DNA from: Geomicrobium halophilum | GTDB taxonomy: Bacteria; Bacillota; Bacilli; Bacillales; Marinococcaceae | Reading direction: 5' to 3' | Assembly: GCF_014207655.1 (NCBI RefSeq) | Contig: NZ_JACHHJ010000004.1 | Span: forward strand, 310,001-374,000 | DNA: 64,000 nucleotides | In this document: positions 8,734 through 17,102 of the stretch, piece after piece | Layout: every line of letters begins with the position of its first letter | Numbering within the stretch: position 1 is the first letter of the stretch | Position numbers and translations under genes: made by a program | The notes under the pieces: generated by a model | What the model was told of the DNA's origin: nothing | What the model saw: only the letters and a program-made list of their open reading frames with translations | The model's database searches: none

Positions 8734-9315
8734 ATGGATGGATTTGAACGTCGGAGAGAACAAAAGAAACAACAAATTTTAAAGTCTGCCTTAGACCTTT
8801 TTCTGGACTATGGTATACAAAAAGTGACGATGACAGAAATTGCCAAACAGGCGATGGTTTCACAGGTAACCATTTATAACTACTTTACAAGTAAACATAA
8901 TTTAATCCATGAAGTCTTTATCTATTATGTTGAAAAGGCCGTTAAAGAGTTCGAGGAGATTGTGTACAGTGATGCCCCGTTCCCGGAAAAAATCAATCAA
9001 GTGATATTTAATAAAAAAGAAGTTTCGCAGCAAATCAACGAAGAATTCTATCAATTCATAATGAAGGAATATACCGCCGGGGCGGATTACATCCAAACGA
9101 TTTATGAAGAAAAATCCATTCCTTACCTAAACCATTTATTAGACGAAGGAAGGGAACAAGGATATGTGGATCGAACGTTATCCAATGAAGCAATCTTCTT
9201 TTATATCGCCATGATGAAAGACTACATTCAACGAGAAGACGTATACAAAAAGATTCTACCGTTAACCGAAGATATTACGAAGCTGTTCTTTTACGGAATT
9301 GTCGGCGAGAGGTGA
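8734..9315 (+). CDS. TetR/AcrR family transcriptional regulator
   Basis: A 193-residue repressor with the N-terminal TetR helix-turn-helix at about residues 12-58 (ILKSALDLFLDYGIQKVT, then TIYNYFTSKHNLIHEV). The C-terminal ligand domain has no recognisable specificity. The ATG is preceded by GAGGAGGTGA. It is divergent from the ABC exporter operon, the usual arrangement for a local repressor released by the exporter's substrate. The assigned partner is inference from gene order. Confidence 0.9.
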   Translation: MDGFERRREQKKQQILKSALDLFLDYGIQKVTMTEIAKQAMVSQVTIYNYFTSKHNLIHEVFIYYVEKAVKEFEEIVYSDAPFPEKINQVIFNKKEVSQQINEEFYQFIMKEYTAGADYIQTIYEEKSIPYLNHLLDEGREQGYVDRTLSNEAIFFYIAMMKDYIQREDVYKKILPLTEDITKLFFYGIVGER

Positions 9316-9511
9316 ACCTTCTCGTTCACCAGCACCGAAAGACGAATGATCTCCCGCCTTTTCGTTCAGCACGTCCTGATTTAACCTCATGTTTATATTG
9401 GCCTCTTTACGACTTAACATACCTTTCATACTTTTTTTTATATCCTCCTTTTCAACTCCTTCATTCATCAGTAAGATGGCTGCAGATTCAATGAGAAAGG
9501 AAAAAACAACG

Positions 9512-9925
9512 ATGGTTAAGCTGATGAAAACGATTGGTTTATTATTACTAAGATTCGTTCTTGGTTTTTTTATGCTGGCGTCAGGCATTGAAAAGTTATG
9601 GGACCTTAGCGACTATCATTCGGTCTTTGAACCCTCTCTATTGCCGAGCTCCTTTGTCCAACTGACTGCGATTGTCGAATCACTTGCCGGTTTAATGTTA
9701 TTGTTTGGTATTTTGGTCCGTTCTTCCTCCCTTGCACTGATGTTGCCGCTATTTCTTTCGATGTTTTTAGTTCCTTATCAGCAGGCTTGGTTTCTCAGTG
9801 ACTATATTCAAATTTCTCTATTATTCTTCATTGCCCTTATTTTAGCAGCAATGAAAGAACATCCCTTTACATGGCTCAACCTTAGAGACGAAGGAGCCGG
9901 TCAGTATTCCCATACGAACAGTTAA
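9512..9925 (+). CDS. DoxX family membrane protein
   Basis: About 137 residues with four hydrophobic segments. It opens MVKLMKTIGLLLLRFVLGF and has the family-type FMLASGIEKL at the end of the first segment. DoxX-like proteins are small quinone- or redox-linked membrane proteins, mostly of unknown role. The frame stays open back to 9389, but the upstream part contains no ribosome site and codes for unlikely sequence. The start at 9512, after GAAAGGAAAA, fits family length better. The next start upstream is 9491. A strong bidirectional terminator follows. Confidence 0.7.
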   Translation: MVKLMKTIGLLLLRFVLGFFMLASGIEKLWDLSDYHSVFEPSLLPSSFVQLTAIVESLAGLMLLFGILVRSSSLALMLPLFLSMFLVPYQQAWFLSDYIQISLLFFIALILAAMKEHPFTWLNLRDEGAGQYSHTNS

Positions 9926-9932
9926 AGAGCAC

Positions 9933-9973
9933 AAAGAGAGGGATCGAAATCCGTTCGATCCCTCTCTTTTTCC
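9933..9973. terminator. Bidirectional terminator between doxX and aldehyde dehydrogenase
   Basis: A perfect 16-bp stem (9933-9948 and 9954-9969) with a 5-nt loop, with A residues on one side and T residues on the other. It lies between convergent genes and can serve both. Confidence 0.9.
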
Positions 9974-9976
9974 CTT

Positions 9977-11428
9977 TTAAAATGGATACTCGCGATTTTG
10001 TGATTGGACACTGACCCATTGAGTGGTGGTGAACTTGTCCAATGCCCATTCGCCGTTGAATCGACCAAGCCCTGAATGTTTTTCACCGCCAAAGGCAACG
10101 TGGGGCTCATCGTTCACTGGTTGATCGTTCACATGGATCATGCCTGTTTCCACTTGGCGGGCAACGTTCATGCCGCGGAATTGATCGCGAGTAAATACCG
10201 ATCCGGTTAGTCCGTAAATTGTGTTATTAGCGATATCGATCGCTTCTTGCTCACCCTGAGCTTTCAAAATGGTCGCGACCGGACCAAATAATTCGTTCTT
10301 GGCAATCTCCATATCGCTCGTGACACTGGAGAGGATCGTCGGTTCGAAAACATTCCCTTCATGCTTGCCACCAACTTCTAGTGTGGCTCCGTCTTCAACC
10401 GCTTGATTCACTTCCTTTTGCAGCCGCTCTACCTCCCCTTGATTAATCAGAGGTCCTACAACGTTTTGGCTATCGAAAGGATCTCCGTAAGGCAACGACC
10501 GTGTACGTTCTGTGAACTTCTCGAGAAACTCATCATGAATAGAGGTATCAATGATGATCCGATTTAATGCCATACAGATCTGTCCTTGGTGCAAAAATTT
10601 GCCAAAGATGGCTGCGTCCACAGCTGCATCTACATCTGCATCATCGAGCACAAGCATGGCGTTGTTGCCGCCAAGTTCCAGCGCCGTATCTTTTAAATGT
10701 TGGCCCGCATTAACCGCAATTTGACGCCCCACTTCTGTAGAGCCGGTAAACGAAATGGCTTCAACGGTTGGATGGGTGACGAACGCATCGCCAATTTCAG
10801 ACCCGCGGCCGACGACGACATTTACGACTCCTTTCGGAAAGCCTGCTTTTTCAAAAAGCCAGCCAAGCAGCATGCCGGAAGTGACCGGTGTATCCGAGGA
10901 CGGCTTAATCACAACCGTATTTCCGCTTGCGATTGCCGGTGCCACAGAGCGCATGGAGAGATGGAAAGGGAAATTCCAAGGCCCAATGACCCCAATAACA
11001 CCTTTCGCTTTTCGATAGACATAGTTTTCTTTATTTGGAATGTTAGAAGGGAAAATCGTACCACTTACGCGCGTCGGAAACGATAATGCCTCCTGGGTAA
11101 TCCCTAATGCTGCCCCATACTCGATCTCCGCCTTTGTAGCAGAACTGCCTGCTTCTTTTTTGAGCCAGTCAACGATCGTTTCTTTTTCCTCTTTCATCAC
11201 TTGAAGTAAGTTTTGCAAGTGTTGCTGAAGGTCAGCTGGCGAAAGCTTCACCCACTCTCTTTGTGCCTGCTCGGCTGCTTGATAAGCTTCATCAAGATCT
11301 GTTTCATTCGCAGATCGGATGGTAGTGATCAAATCGTTCGTATAAGGGTTGTAATTCTCTAGCGTTTTCTCACTTCGACCTTCTCGCCATTCACCATTTA
11401 TATATTGTTTCGATGTAGATACGTTCAT
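9977..11428 (-). CDS. Aldehyde dehydrogenase (NAD(P)+)
   Basis: A 483-residue ALDH-superfamily enzyme that oxidises aldehydes to acids. The cofactor-site segment GPWNFPFHLS, the Gly-rich FTGSTEVGR, the catalytic Glu in LELGGNN and the catalytic Cys in HQGQICMALNR are all present. The closest resemblance I recognise is the benzaldehyde/vanillin dehydrogenase group (such as Bacillus YfmT), but substrate choice cannot be read directly. The start at 11428 is preferred to the ATG at 11446, because AAAGGTGG lies between them at the right distance. It is a single gene ending at the shared terminator. Confidence 0.9.
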   Translation of the reverse strand: MNVSTSKQYINGEWREGRSEKTLENYNPYTNDLITTIRSANETDLDEAYQAAEQAQREWVKLSPADLQQHLQNLLQVMKEEKETIVDWLKKEAGSSATKAEIEYGAALGITQEALSFPTRVSGTIFPSNIPNKENYVYRKAKGVIGVIGPWNFPFHLSMRSVAPAIASGNTVVIKPSSDTPVTSGMLLGWLFEKAGFPKGVVNVVVGRGSEIGDAFVTHPTVEAISFTGSTEVGRQIAVNAGQHLKDTALELGGNNAMLVLDDADVDAAVDAAIFGKFLHQGQICMALNRIIIDTSIHDEFLEKFTERTRSLPYGDPFDSQNVVGPLINQGEVERLQKEVNQAVEDGATLEVGGKHEGNVFEPTILSSVTSDMEIAKNELFGPVATILKAQGEQEAIDIANNTIYGLTGSVFTRDQFRGMNVARQVETGMIHVNDQPVNDEPHVAFGGEKHSGLGRFNGEWALDKFTTTQWVSVQSQNREYPF

Positions 11429-11573
11429 GCTCTTTCCACCTTTCATTGATGTGGATGTATTTATTTTATTCCCACGAAATTCTTCAAAAAAACTTATAAA
11501 TACACTCCGTTACGTTAGCATTCCTATTCTTTCATAAGGGTATTCTTTTTCTCATCATAGAGGTGGCCGACGT

Positions 11574-11600
11574 AAAAATAGCTACCCTCAGGATAGCTAC
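11574..11600 (-). terminator. Terminator of namA
   Basis: On the minus strand GTAGCTATCC, a 3-nt loop and GGGTAGCTAT form a 10-bp stem with two wobble pairs, followed by TTTTTACG. It lies 12 bp after the namA stop codon. Confidence 0.75.
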
Positions 11601-11611
11601 TTCATTTGATT

Positions 11612-12700
11612 TCACTTCCACCTTGTCCATCCACGCTCATATTGGGGCGGGACATCCAACTTGTCGGTTTGATGAACATCATGAGAGGCTTTTAGCGGAA
11701 AATATGGGTCCCGTAACATTTCCCTTGCCATCAGAACGATGTCTGCACGCCCGTTGCGGATGTGATCATCTGCTTGCATCCCTTGGTTGATCAATCCTAC
11801 AGCAGCTGTTGCAATGTCTGCTGAATGACGAATCTGTTCGGAGAATGACACTTGATAGCCTGGACCTACATCAATGGATGGATTCGGAGTATTTCCACCG
11901 GCGCTGCAGTCAATAAGATCGACGCCTTCCTCTTTTAAGCGTTTGGAGAGCTCGATGGAATCTTCGATCGTCCAACCGCCCTCGACCCAATCAGAGCTCG
12001 ATATGCGAACGGTAAATGATAAGTGATCCGGCCATTCTTGACGCATGATCCGAGTCGTTTCAATCACGAATCGAATACGATTTTCAAAACTCCCTCCATA
12101 TTGATCTGTACGTTCGTTGACGAGAGGCGAATAAAAACTATGTGCTAAATAGCCATGCGCCGCATGGAATTCAACCCATTGAAATCCTGATTCCCGCGTT
12201 CTGACCGTCGCCTGGCGAAACGCTTCCTGGATCTCTTGAATTTCTTCAATGGAGAGTTCTTGTGGTGTGCGATGCTGTTCAGAAAAAGGAATAGCACTTG
12301 GGCCAACAACATCCCATCCACCTTGATCGTCAGAAACATTGACCCCGTAGTCTTTTTGCTTCCACGGAGCATATGTAGATGCTTTCCTGCCAGCGTGGGC
12401 CAACTGAATTCCTGGAACAGCACCTTGATCTTTGATGAACCGGGTTACCCGTTGGTAAGCTTCTATATGTTTTTCAGAATAAATGCCTAGATCGTCAGGG
12501 GAAATTCGCCCTCTCGGTTCAACAGCTGAAGCTTCAGCAATCACAAGTCCCGCACCGCCCACAGCACGTGAGCCGAGATGAACGAGATGCCAATCATTGG
12601 GAAAACCGTCCTCTGCACTATACTGACACATAGGAGAAACACCAATTCTGTTTCGTAACGTAATGTCCTTAATCGTTAATGGAGAAAAAAGATGCGGCAT
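11612..12700 (-). CDS. namA: NADPH dehydrogenase, old yellow enzyme family
   Basis: A 362-residue FMN enzyme of the YqjM/NamA type. It reduces activated C=C bonds and nitro-compounds. The N-terminus MPHLFSPLTIKDITLRNRI with VSPMCQYS carries the regulatory Cys seen in YqjM. QLAHAGRKAS provides the conserved active-site segment, VEFHAAHGYLAHSFYSP the His-x-x-His/Tyr region, and the C-terminal GLINQ...AREMLRDPYFP is typical. The start at 12700 follows GGGAGG. It is a single-gene unit with its own terminator, and the upstream 385-bp gap carries a 20-21-bp repeat array. Confidence 0.92.
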   Translation of the reverse strand: MPHLFSPLTIKDITLRNRIGVSPMCQYSAEDGFPNDWHLVHLGSRAVGGAGLVIAEASAVEPRGRISPDDLGIYSEKHIEAYQRVTRFIKDQGAVPGIQLAHAGRKASTYAPWKQKDYGVNVSDDQGGWDVVGPSAIPFSEQHRTPQELSIEEIQEIQEAFRQATVRTRESGFQWVEFHAAHGYLAHSFYSPLVNERTDQYGGSFENRIRFVIETTRIMRQEWPDHLSFTVRISSSDWVEGGWTIEDSIELSKRLKEEGVDLIDCSAGGNTPNPSIDVGPGYQVSFSEQIRHSADIATAAVGLINQGMQADDHIRNGRADIVLMAREMLRDPYFPLKASHDVHQTDKLDVPPQYERGWTRWK

Positions 12701-12880
12701 AGGTGAAGCCTCCCTATTATTCATAAAATACCATTCCTTGATTTCAGCAAATACCTTAATTCAAATTTACGTTCCCGTCAATAAAACTGCTTTCGTCGTG
12801 TGGATCTCTACCACTGATAAATCGTATGAAAACCTATGGCTCACAGGCTTCTTTTCATCAAAGACAGTTGGGTTTAACCA

Positions 12881-12963
12881 TTCAGCGGAAGCTACGGGGA
12901 ATTCGGCGTACAACATGATGATTCGACGCTGCGGTAAAGAAATTCGGCGAACGTGGATTCGCC
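12881..12963 (+). repeat. Periodic TTCGGCG array A (degenerate)
   Basis: Within the 385-bp gap between namA and spoIIP, a TTCRGCG-like core occurs at 12881, 12902, 12922 and 12943, spaced 21, 20 and 21 bp, with a partial fifth near 12958. The bases between the cores vary. The remainder of the gap (12701-12880) shows nothing I can name, apart from a weak hairpin at 12994-13022. The same core and period occur near 17.1 and 40.8 kb. Confidence 0.7.
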
Positions 12964-12993
12964 TCCCCAAACTTCATAACTCTGACGACAAGA

Positions 12994-13022
12994 ACACACC
13001 GCTCGAAGGTTGAACGGTGTGT
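12994..13022 (-). terminator. Possible terminator of spoIIP
   Basis: An 8-bp stem ACACACCG/CGGTGTGT with a 13-nt loop, 64 bp past the spoIIP stop on its strand, followed by TTCTTGTC. The T-tract is weak. Confidence 0.4.
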
Positions 13023-13085
13023 GCATCATACTATTCTTTATGAGAAGTTTTAATCGTTTCCTTCACCGCCAGATTTCTATTAAAA

Positions 13086-14237
13086 TCATTCTTCCTCAAT
13101 CTCCTCATAAATATATTCTTGTAAGACTTCGGCCATGGCGTCGGCACTTCGGTACAATTCCTCAAAGGTGTTGTCGACACCTCCGAATTCAATCAGCATT
13201 GAGTTTGGTGAAAGGTCTTGATTAAAGATTCCATTCGTCCCTGAACCTCCCCGAATGATGACTCCTCGGCTTAACCCAGGCCATTCATCTTCCAGACGTT
13301 CGTGAATCTCTTCAGCCATTGCGAGGTTTTTTTCATAATCTGGGTGATCCTCGCCAACAACAAAGAAGGTTCGAGCATAGGTTTCCTCATTGATCGTAGC
13401 TGTCGTGTGTTCTGCAGACACTGAATCCCGATGTAAATCGAAGAAAAACTCAAGTTCATCGTTTTCCTCCATATTTTCAACGACGACCTCTCGTGCCACC
13501 TCGTAGGATTGATGATAAGGTAAATCTCTCTCATTCAACATATGTTGGATATCATCAGCAGAAACTTCGACCGGTAGCCCATAATCACGGAAATTATCAG
13601 CTAAATATTCTCCGACTTTTACAATGTTTGTTTCAGGATGAAAAGGTTCATCTTCGTCAATTTCCGGATAAAAAGATTCACGGTTATGGGCATGTGAAAT
13701 ATGAATGAGGGGGTCTTCGTCATCCACAGCAGCCGTCGTTTCCCTTTGTTCGCTATCTTCACCATCATTCCCGGCGGTAGTATTCCCCTGTTCCTGCTGT
13801 ACTTCAGGAGGCGGCGCAGATTCCATCGACATCGTCGTAAAGTCCGTACCTTCCCCGGCAACGGCAATCGTATCGTCAAAAGCTGAAAAACCAGGAAGCT
13901 CCCTCCCTAGAAAGGTACGCGGATCTTCAACATTCATATTCGTCGCAAGCTCAAGTACGGCTGTCCCCAAATTAGGCGTAGACGAGTCCTCCAATCCATC
14001 CAGGTAGTAACGGTTCTCATTCCCAAGTATATGGATGAACCACTCGCTCTGCATTTGCGCTGTCCAATCATGGAGCGCCGATGAGGAAAATCGACTATGA
14101 TTGCCCGCCGTCGTCAACATTGTAACAATAAGAAAGGTCATGACGATAAAAGCTACAATAGCCATAGAAATTGATTGAACATGATGCTTTGAAATAGAAA
14201 AAACGTGTGCTTGCGTTTTTGCTTTGCGCAAGGGCAT
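13086..14237 (-). CDS. spoIIP: Stage II sporulation protein P
   Basis: A 383-residue sporulation amidase/endopeptidase that acts with SpoIID and SpoIIM in engulfment. A basic N-terminus is followed by a single membrane anchor (about residues 22-42). After an acidic, Gln/Glu-rich linker (about 130-165) comes the catalytic domain with HISHAHNRESF, the FFDLHRDS segment and LIEFGGVDNT near the end. These are the zinc His/Glu elements of SpoIIP. The ATG is preceded by AAGGAGG. The linker is much more acidic than in B. subtilis, consistent with a halophilic proteome. It stands alone, not next to gpr. Confidence 0.9.
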   Translation of the reverse strand: MPLRKAKTQAHVFSISKHHVQSISMAIVAFIVMTFLIVTMLTTAGNHSRFSSSALHDWTAQMQSEWFIHILGNENRYYLDGLEDSSTPNLGTAVLELATNMNVEDPRTFLGRELPGFSAFDDTIAVAGEGTDFTTMSMESAPPPEVQQEQGNTTAGNDGEDSEQRETTAAVDDEDPLIHISHAHNRESFYPEIDEDEPFHPETNIVKVGEYLADNFRDYGLPVEVSADDIQHMLNERDLPYHQSYEVAREVVVENMEENDELEFFFDLHRDSVSAEHTTATINEETYARTFFVVGEDHPDYEKNLAMAEEIHERLEDEWPGLSRGVIIRGGSGTNGIFNQDLSPNSMLIEFGGVDNTFEELYRSADAMAEVLQEYIYEEIEEE

Positions 14238-14375
14238 GTCCCTCCTTACGCTATTACTATATGAAGGAATCTCTTTTCATAGAATCACCCTTTCGTCCAC
14301 CATTTCATAAAATCATTTTCTTATAGAACATTGACCAAAGAATCGTAATCGTATATAATCATTACGAGCTTAATT

Positions 14376-14394
14376 GATAATGATTTTCATTGTC
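14376..14394 (+). promoter_or_regulatory. Fur box
   Basis: GATAATGATTTTCATTGTC matches the 19-bp Fur consensus GATAATGATTATCATTATC at 17 positions. It lies about 70 bp upstream of the siderophore-binding lipoprotein gene, so iron repression of that gene is expected. Confidence 0.85.
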
Positions 14395-14461
14395 GTTCAA
14401 GTAATCATTTACGAGAGGTACATATCAAGACAAAAACCTCTAGAAAAGGAGCGTATAGAAG

Positions 14462-15424
14462 ATGCGAAAACAAATATTTGGGGTCATTGGCGGCCTTTCA
14501 GTGACAGCACTAGCTGCATGCGGCGGGGGTGAAGCGAATGAAACAACGGGGAATGAGAATGAGGAACAAAGCTCCGAAGAAGAAGTGGTCGTTGATCACG
14601 ATTTAGGTGAAACGACCGTACCTGTAGAACCGGAATCTGTCGTCTCTTTTGATTTTGGGGTCACAGATTCGATTCGAGCTTTAGATGGAAATATTAGTGG
14701 TATTCCAAAAGCTAATAATGTCCCAGAGTATTTATCAGAGTTTGAAAGTGAAGAGTACGAAGATGTCGGAAGCCTTTTTGAGCCTAATTTTGAACGGATT
14801 AATGAAATGCAGCCAGATGTGATTTTCATTTCCGGCCGGGCATCTGACCACTATGATGAATTAAGTGAAATCGCACCAACCGTCTTTTTGGGCAGAGATG
14901 AAGAGAACTATATGGAAATTTTCGAAGAGAACATGGAAACCCTCGGTGAAATCTTTGCCGCCGAAGACGAAGTAAACAGTCATCTAGAAGACATTCAATC
15001 CATGATCGCTGATGTCGAAGAACAGGCGAACCAATCGGATGAAACGGGCTTAATCCTATCGGCAGATGAAGGAGAGGCCAGCGCGTATGGACCAGGCTCC
15101 CGTTTTGGAATCATCCATGACGAACTCGGGGTGACACCCGCGGATCCTGACATTTCCGCTGAAAATCACGGCCAAACCGTGTCCTTTGAATACATTGCAG
15201 AAACCGACCCGGATTATTTGTTCGTCATGGACCGTGCAGCAGCGATTGGGGAGAGCGCGGCTCTAGACTTCGTCACCAATAATGAACTCGTAGAACGTAC
15301 CAATGCTGTTGAAAATGATAATGTGATCGAGTTAAGCGGTGATTATTGGTACTTGAGCGATGGCGGTTTAGAGTCGATGAAAGAAATGATCGCAGAGATT
15401 GATGAAGGTTTTGAAGAGTCCTGA
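14462..15424 (+). CDS. Iron-siderophore ABC transporter substrate-binding lipoprotein (YclQ/FatB-like)
   Basis: A 320-residue class III binding protein. The signal peptide ends in a lipobox with Cys20 (TALAACGGG). The mature protein has the periplasmic-binding fold typical of Fe-hydroxamate/petrobactin binders: VVSFDFGVTDSIRAL, EDVGSLFEPNFERI and MQPDVIFISGR in the first lobe, and SEYGPGSRFG-type and ETDPDYLFVMDR segments in the second. The order of motifs resembles Bacillus YclQ (petrobactin). It has a Fur box upstream and a clear ribosome site (AAAAGGAGCG). No permease or ATPase gene follows, so the partners must be encoded elsewhere. Confidence 0.88.
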   Translation: MRKQIFGVIGGLSVTALAACGGGEANETTGNENEEQSSEEEVVVDHDLGETTVPVEPESVVSFDFGVTDSIRALDGNISGIPKANNVPEYLSEFESEEYEDVGSLFEPNFERINEMQPDVIFISGRASDHYDELSEIAPTVFLGRDEENYMEIFEENMETLGEIFAAEDEVNSHLEDIQSMIADVEEQANQSDETGLILSADEGEASAYGPGSRFGIIHDELGVTPADPDISAENHGQTVSFEYIAETDPDYLFVMDRAAAIGESAALDFVTNNELVERTNAVENDNVIELSGDYWYLSDGGLESMKEMIAEIDEGFEES

Positions 15425-15446
15425 AAATAATGATTCCATCATATAA

Positions 15447-15497
15447 GTGAGGTTCCTAGATGGATTCTATCGCCGCAATGGAACCTCCAGGTTTTTG
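15447..15497 (+). promoter_or_regulatory. M-box-like short leader element upstream of mgtE
   Basis: GTGAGGTTCCT ... GATGGATTCTATCGCCGC resembles the 5' part of the M-box (ykoK) magnesium riboswitch, in which GTGAGGCTCCT is followed by a GCCGCC segment. Here GAGGTTCC (15449-15456) pairs directly with GGAACCTC (15480-15487), enclosing a TAGA/TCTA hairpin. The large middle part of a canonical M-box is absent. It could be a reduced or decayed M-box, or simply the terminator of the upstream lipoprotein gene, since TTTTT follows. Confidence 0.35.
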
Positions 15498-15508
15498 ATA
15501 ATGATTGA

Positions 15509-15536
15509 AACACCTTCATTCGTGGAGGTGTTTTTT
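15509..15536 (+). terminator. Terminator in the mgtE leader
   Basis: AACACCTTC ... GGAGGTGTT forms a stem of about 9 bp with a 6-nt loop, followed by TTTTTT. It lies after the siderophore-binding gene and before mgtE, so it either ends the former or attenuates the latter. Confidence 0.75.
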
Positions 15537-15557
15537 ATATGTAAAGGTGAGGAACAT

Positions 15558-15656
15558 ATGGAACCGTCGAATAGAAAACGGAAAATAACAAACACTACTG
15601 ATGTTCCTACACCTTTACTAGAGATGAACAGACGATGGTTGAGGAGGAAAAAATGA
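15558..15656 (+). CDS. Small leader ORF overlapping the mgtE start, 32 aa
   Basis: An ATG preceded by AGGTGAGG opens a frame of 32 codons, strongly basic (MEPSNRKRKITNTTD ... NRRWLRRKK). Its stop overlaps the mgtE ATG as ATGA (15653-15656). The good ribosome site, short length and stop-start overlap suggest a leader peptide or a coupled small protein that affects mgtE translation. No family is recognised. Confidence 0.5.
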   Translation: MEPSNRKRKITNTTDVPTPLLEMNRRWLRRKK

Positions 15657-17014
15657 AAAAGCTAAATGCCCATAATCGTAGGTGGCTTACCGAAGAAATC
15701 ATCGATCTTTTAAAACAACAAGAGCGCATCGCATTTCGGTTACAATTTTTAGAGTTGCATTCAACGGATCAAAGATTCGTTTTCTTAAGCTTAAATGAAC
15801 AAGAAAGAACACTTGTTTATGAGTATATAACCCCTCAAGAGTTCGCTGAGATTTTTCAGGGGCTTGACAACATGGAACAGGGTTGGGCAGCCCGAGAACT
15901 AGAGGAGGAATATTTAGCAAAAGTTCTTGATGAAATGTACTCAGATGATGTCGCTGATTTCTTAGGCAGTTTGTCGGGAGAAAGGCAGGCATCAATCTTA
16001 GCAGCATTAGAGGAACAAGGGTCCGCTGATGTAAGAGAATTGCTCTCTTACCCAGAAGAAACAGCTGGCGCTGTGATGACCAAAGAGTTTATTTCGGTGC
16101 GTAGTGACCAAACGATACAGGAAGTTATCGAGCGGTTACGGCGTGAAACACCAAATGCAGAGACCATTTATTACATATATGTGACCGATGCAGCTGGTCA
16201 TCTGGTAGGTGTGGTTTCTCTTCGTGAGTTAATCACCAGCTCACCGGAGAAAACCATTGAAAAGGTTATGGGAAAAAAAGTCATATCTACCTCTGTAACG
16301 ACAGATCAAGAAGACGCAGCCCATCTTATTTCTGAATATGATTTGTTAGCGATTCCTGTTCTTACCCATAATGACGTACTCGTTGGCATTATTACGGTGG
16401 ATGACGTGATTGATATTCTTGAAGAAGAAGCCACTGAGGACGTAGGAGAACTCTCTGCTTCCCGCGGGGCTACTGACGTAAATGTAACAGCTGTTCAAGC
16501 AGCGAAAAAACGGGCTCCTTGGATTGTATTACTTATGTTTTTAGGTTTAATAACCGCAAACGTCATTGGTCAATTTGAGGAAACCCTGGAAGCTGTTGCG
16601 TTATTATCTGCCTTCATTCCATTAATTATGGACTCTGCCGGCAACACAGGCACCCAATCATTAGCTGTTGCCGTACGAAGCTTGGCGACTGGTTCTGTGG
16701 AACGAAAAGGTGTCATTCAGTTGCTAAAGCGAGAGCTGGGTATCGGAATATTACTAGGAATCATTTCTGCCATTGTACTGATCGGAATCATTCGTATTTT
16801 TTACGGTAACCTCATACTTGCTGTTATTGTAGCTACTTCACTTTTTCTTACTTTAAGCGTAGCAGCACTTATTGGAGCCATATTCCCCCTTATCATTAAC
16901 AAATTAAACATTGATCCCGCAGTAGCATCAGGTCCCTTCATCACGACACTTAACGATATTATTGGCTTGCTCATTTACTTTACGATTGCAACATCACTGC
17001 TTCAATATCTATAA
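15653..17014 (+). CDS. mgtE: Magnesium transporter MgtE
   Basis: A 453-residue Mg2+ channel/transporter. The cytoplasmic N domain (about residues 15-130) is followed by two CBS domains (about 130-255), with VMTKEFISVRSDQTI and VVSLRELI in the first and DDVIDILEEEATED at the end of the second. Five membrane segments then follow (about 275-453), with the conserved pore region LIMDSAGNTGTQSLAVAVRSLA. The start at 15653 is set by GAGGAGG five bases upstream, rather than the in-frame GTG/ATG 18 bp earlier. Its leader may be magnesium-responsive. A periodic repeat array lies downstream. Confidence 0.93.
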   Translation: MKKLNAHNRRWLTEEIIDLLKQQERIAFRLQFLELHSTDQRFVFLSLNEQERTLVYEYITPQEFAEIFQGLDNMEQGWAARELEEEYLAKVLDEMYSDDVADFLGSLSGERQASILAALEEQGSADVRELLSYPEETAGAVMTKEFISVRSDQTIQEVIERLRRETPNAETIYYIYVTDAAGHLVGVVSLRELITSSPEKTIEKVMGKKVISTSVTTDQEDAAHLISEYDLLAIPVLTHNDVLVGIITVDDVIDILEEEATEDVGELSASRGATDVNVTAVQAAKKRAPWIVLLMFLGLITANVIGQFEETLEAVALLSAFIPLIMDSAGNTGTQSLAVAVRSLATGSVERKGVIQLLKRELGIGILLGIISAIVLIGIIRIFYGNLILAVIVATSLFLTLSVAALIGAIFPLIINKLNIDPAVASGPFITTLNDIIGLLIYFTIATSLLQYL

Positions 17015-17102
17015 AGAAAAATCCAAGGCATTGGTATCCTCTCGCGAGAGAAGGAGCGCGGGTTCACCACCGGTTCAGTTGATCTCCTCGATCAATCGTG
17101 CA

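Noticed and set aside
9262-9588. 108-codon minus-strand frame over the tetR end and doxX start
   Set aside because: Lies antisense to both real genes and has no ribosome site; composition is a complement shadow.
10697-11086. 129-codon plus-strand frame inside the aldehyde dehydrogenase gene
   Set aside because: Antisense to well-conserved catalytic regions of the dehydrogenase; no independent evidence.
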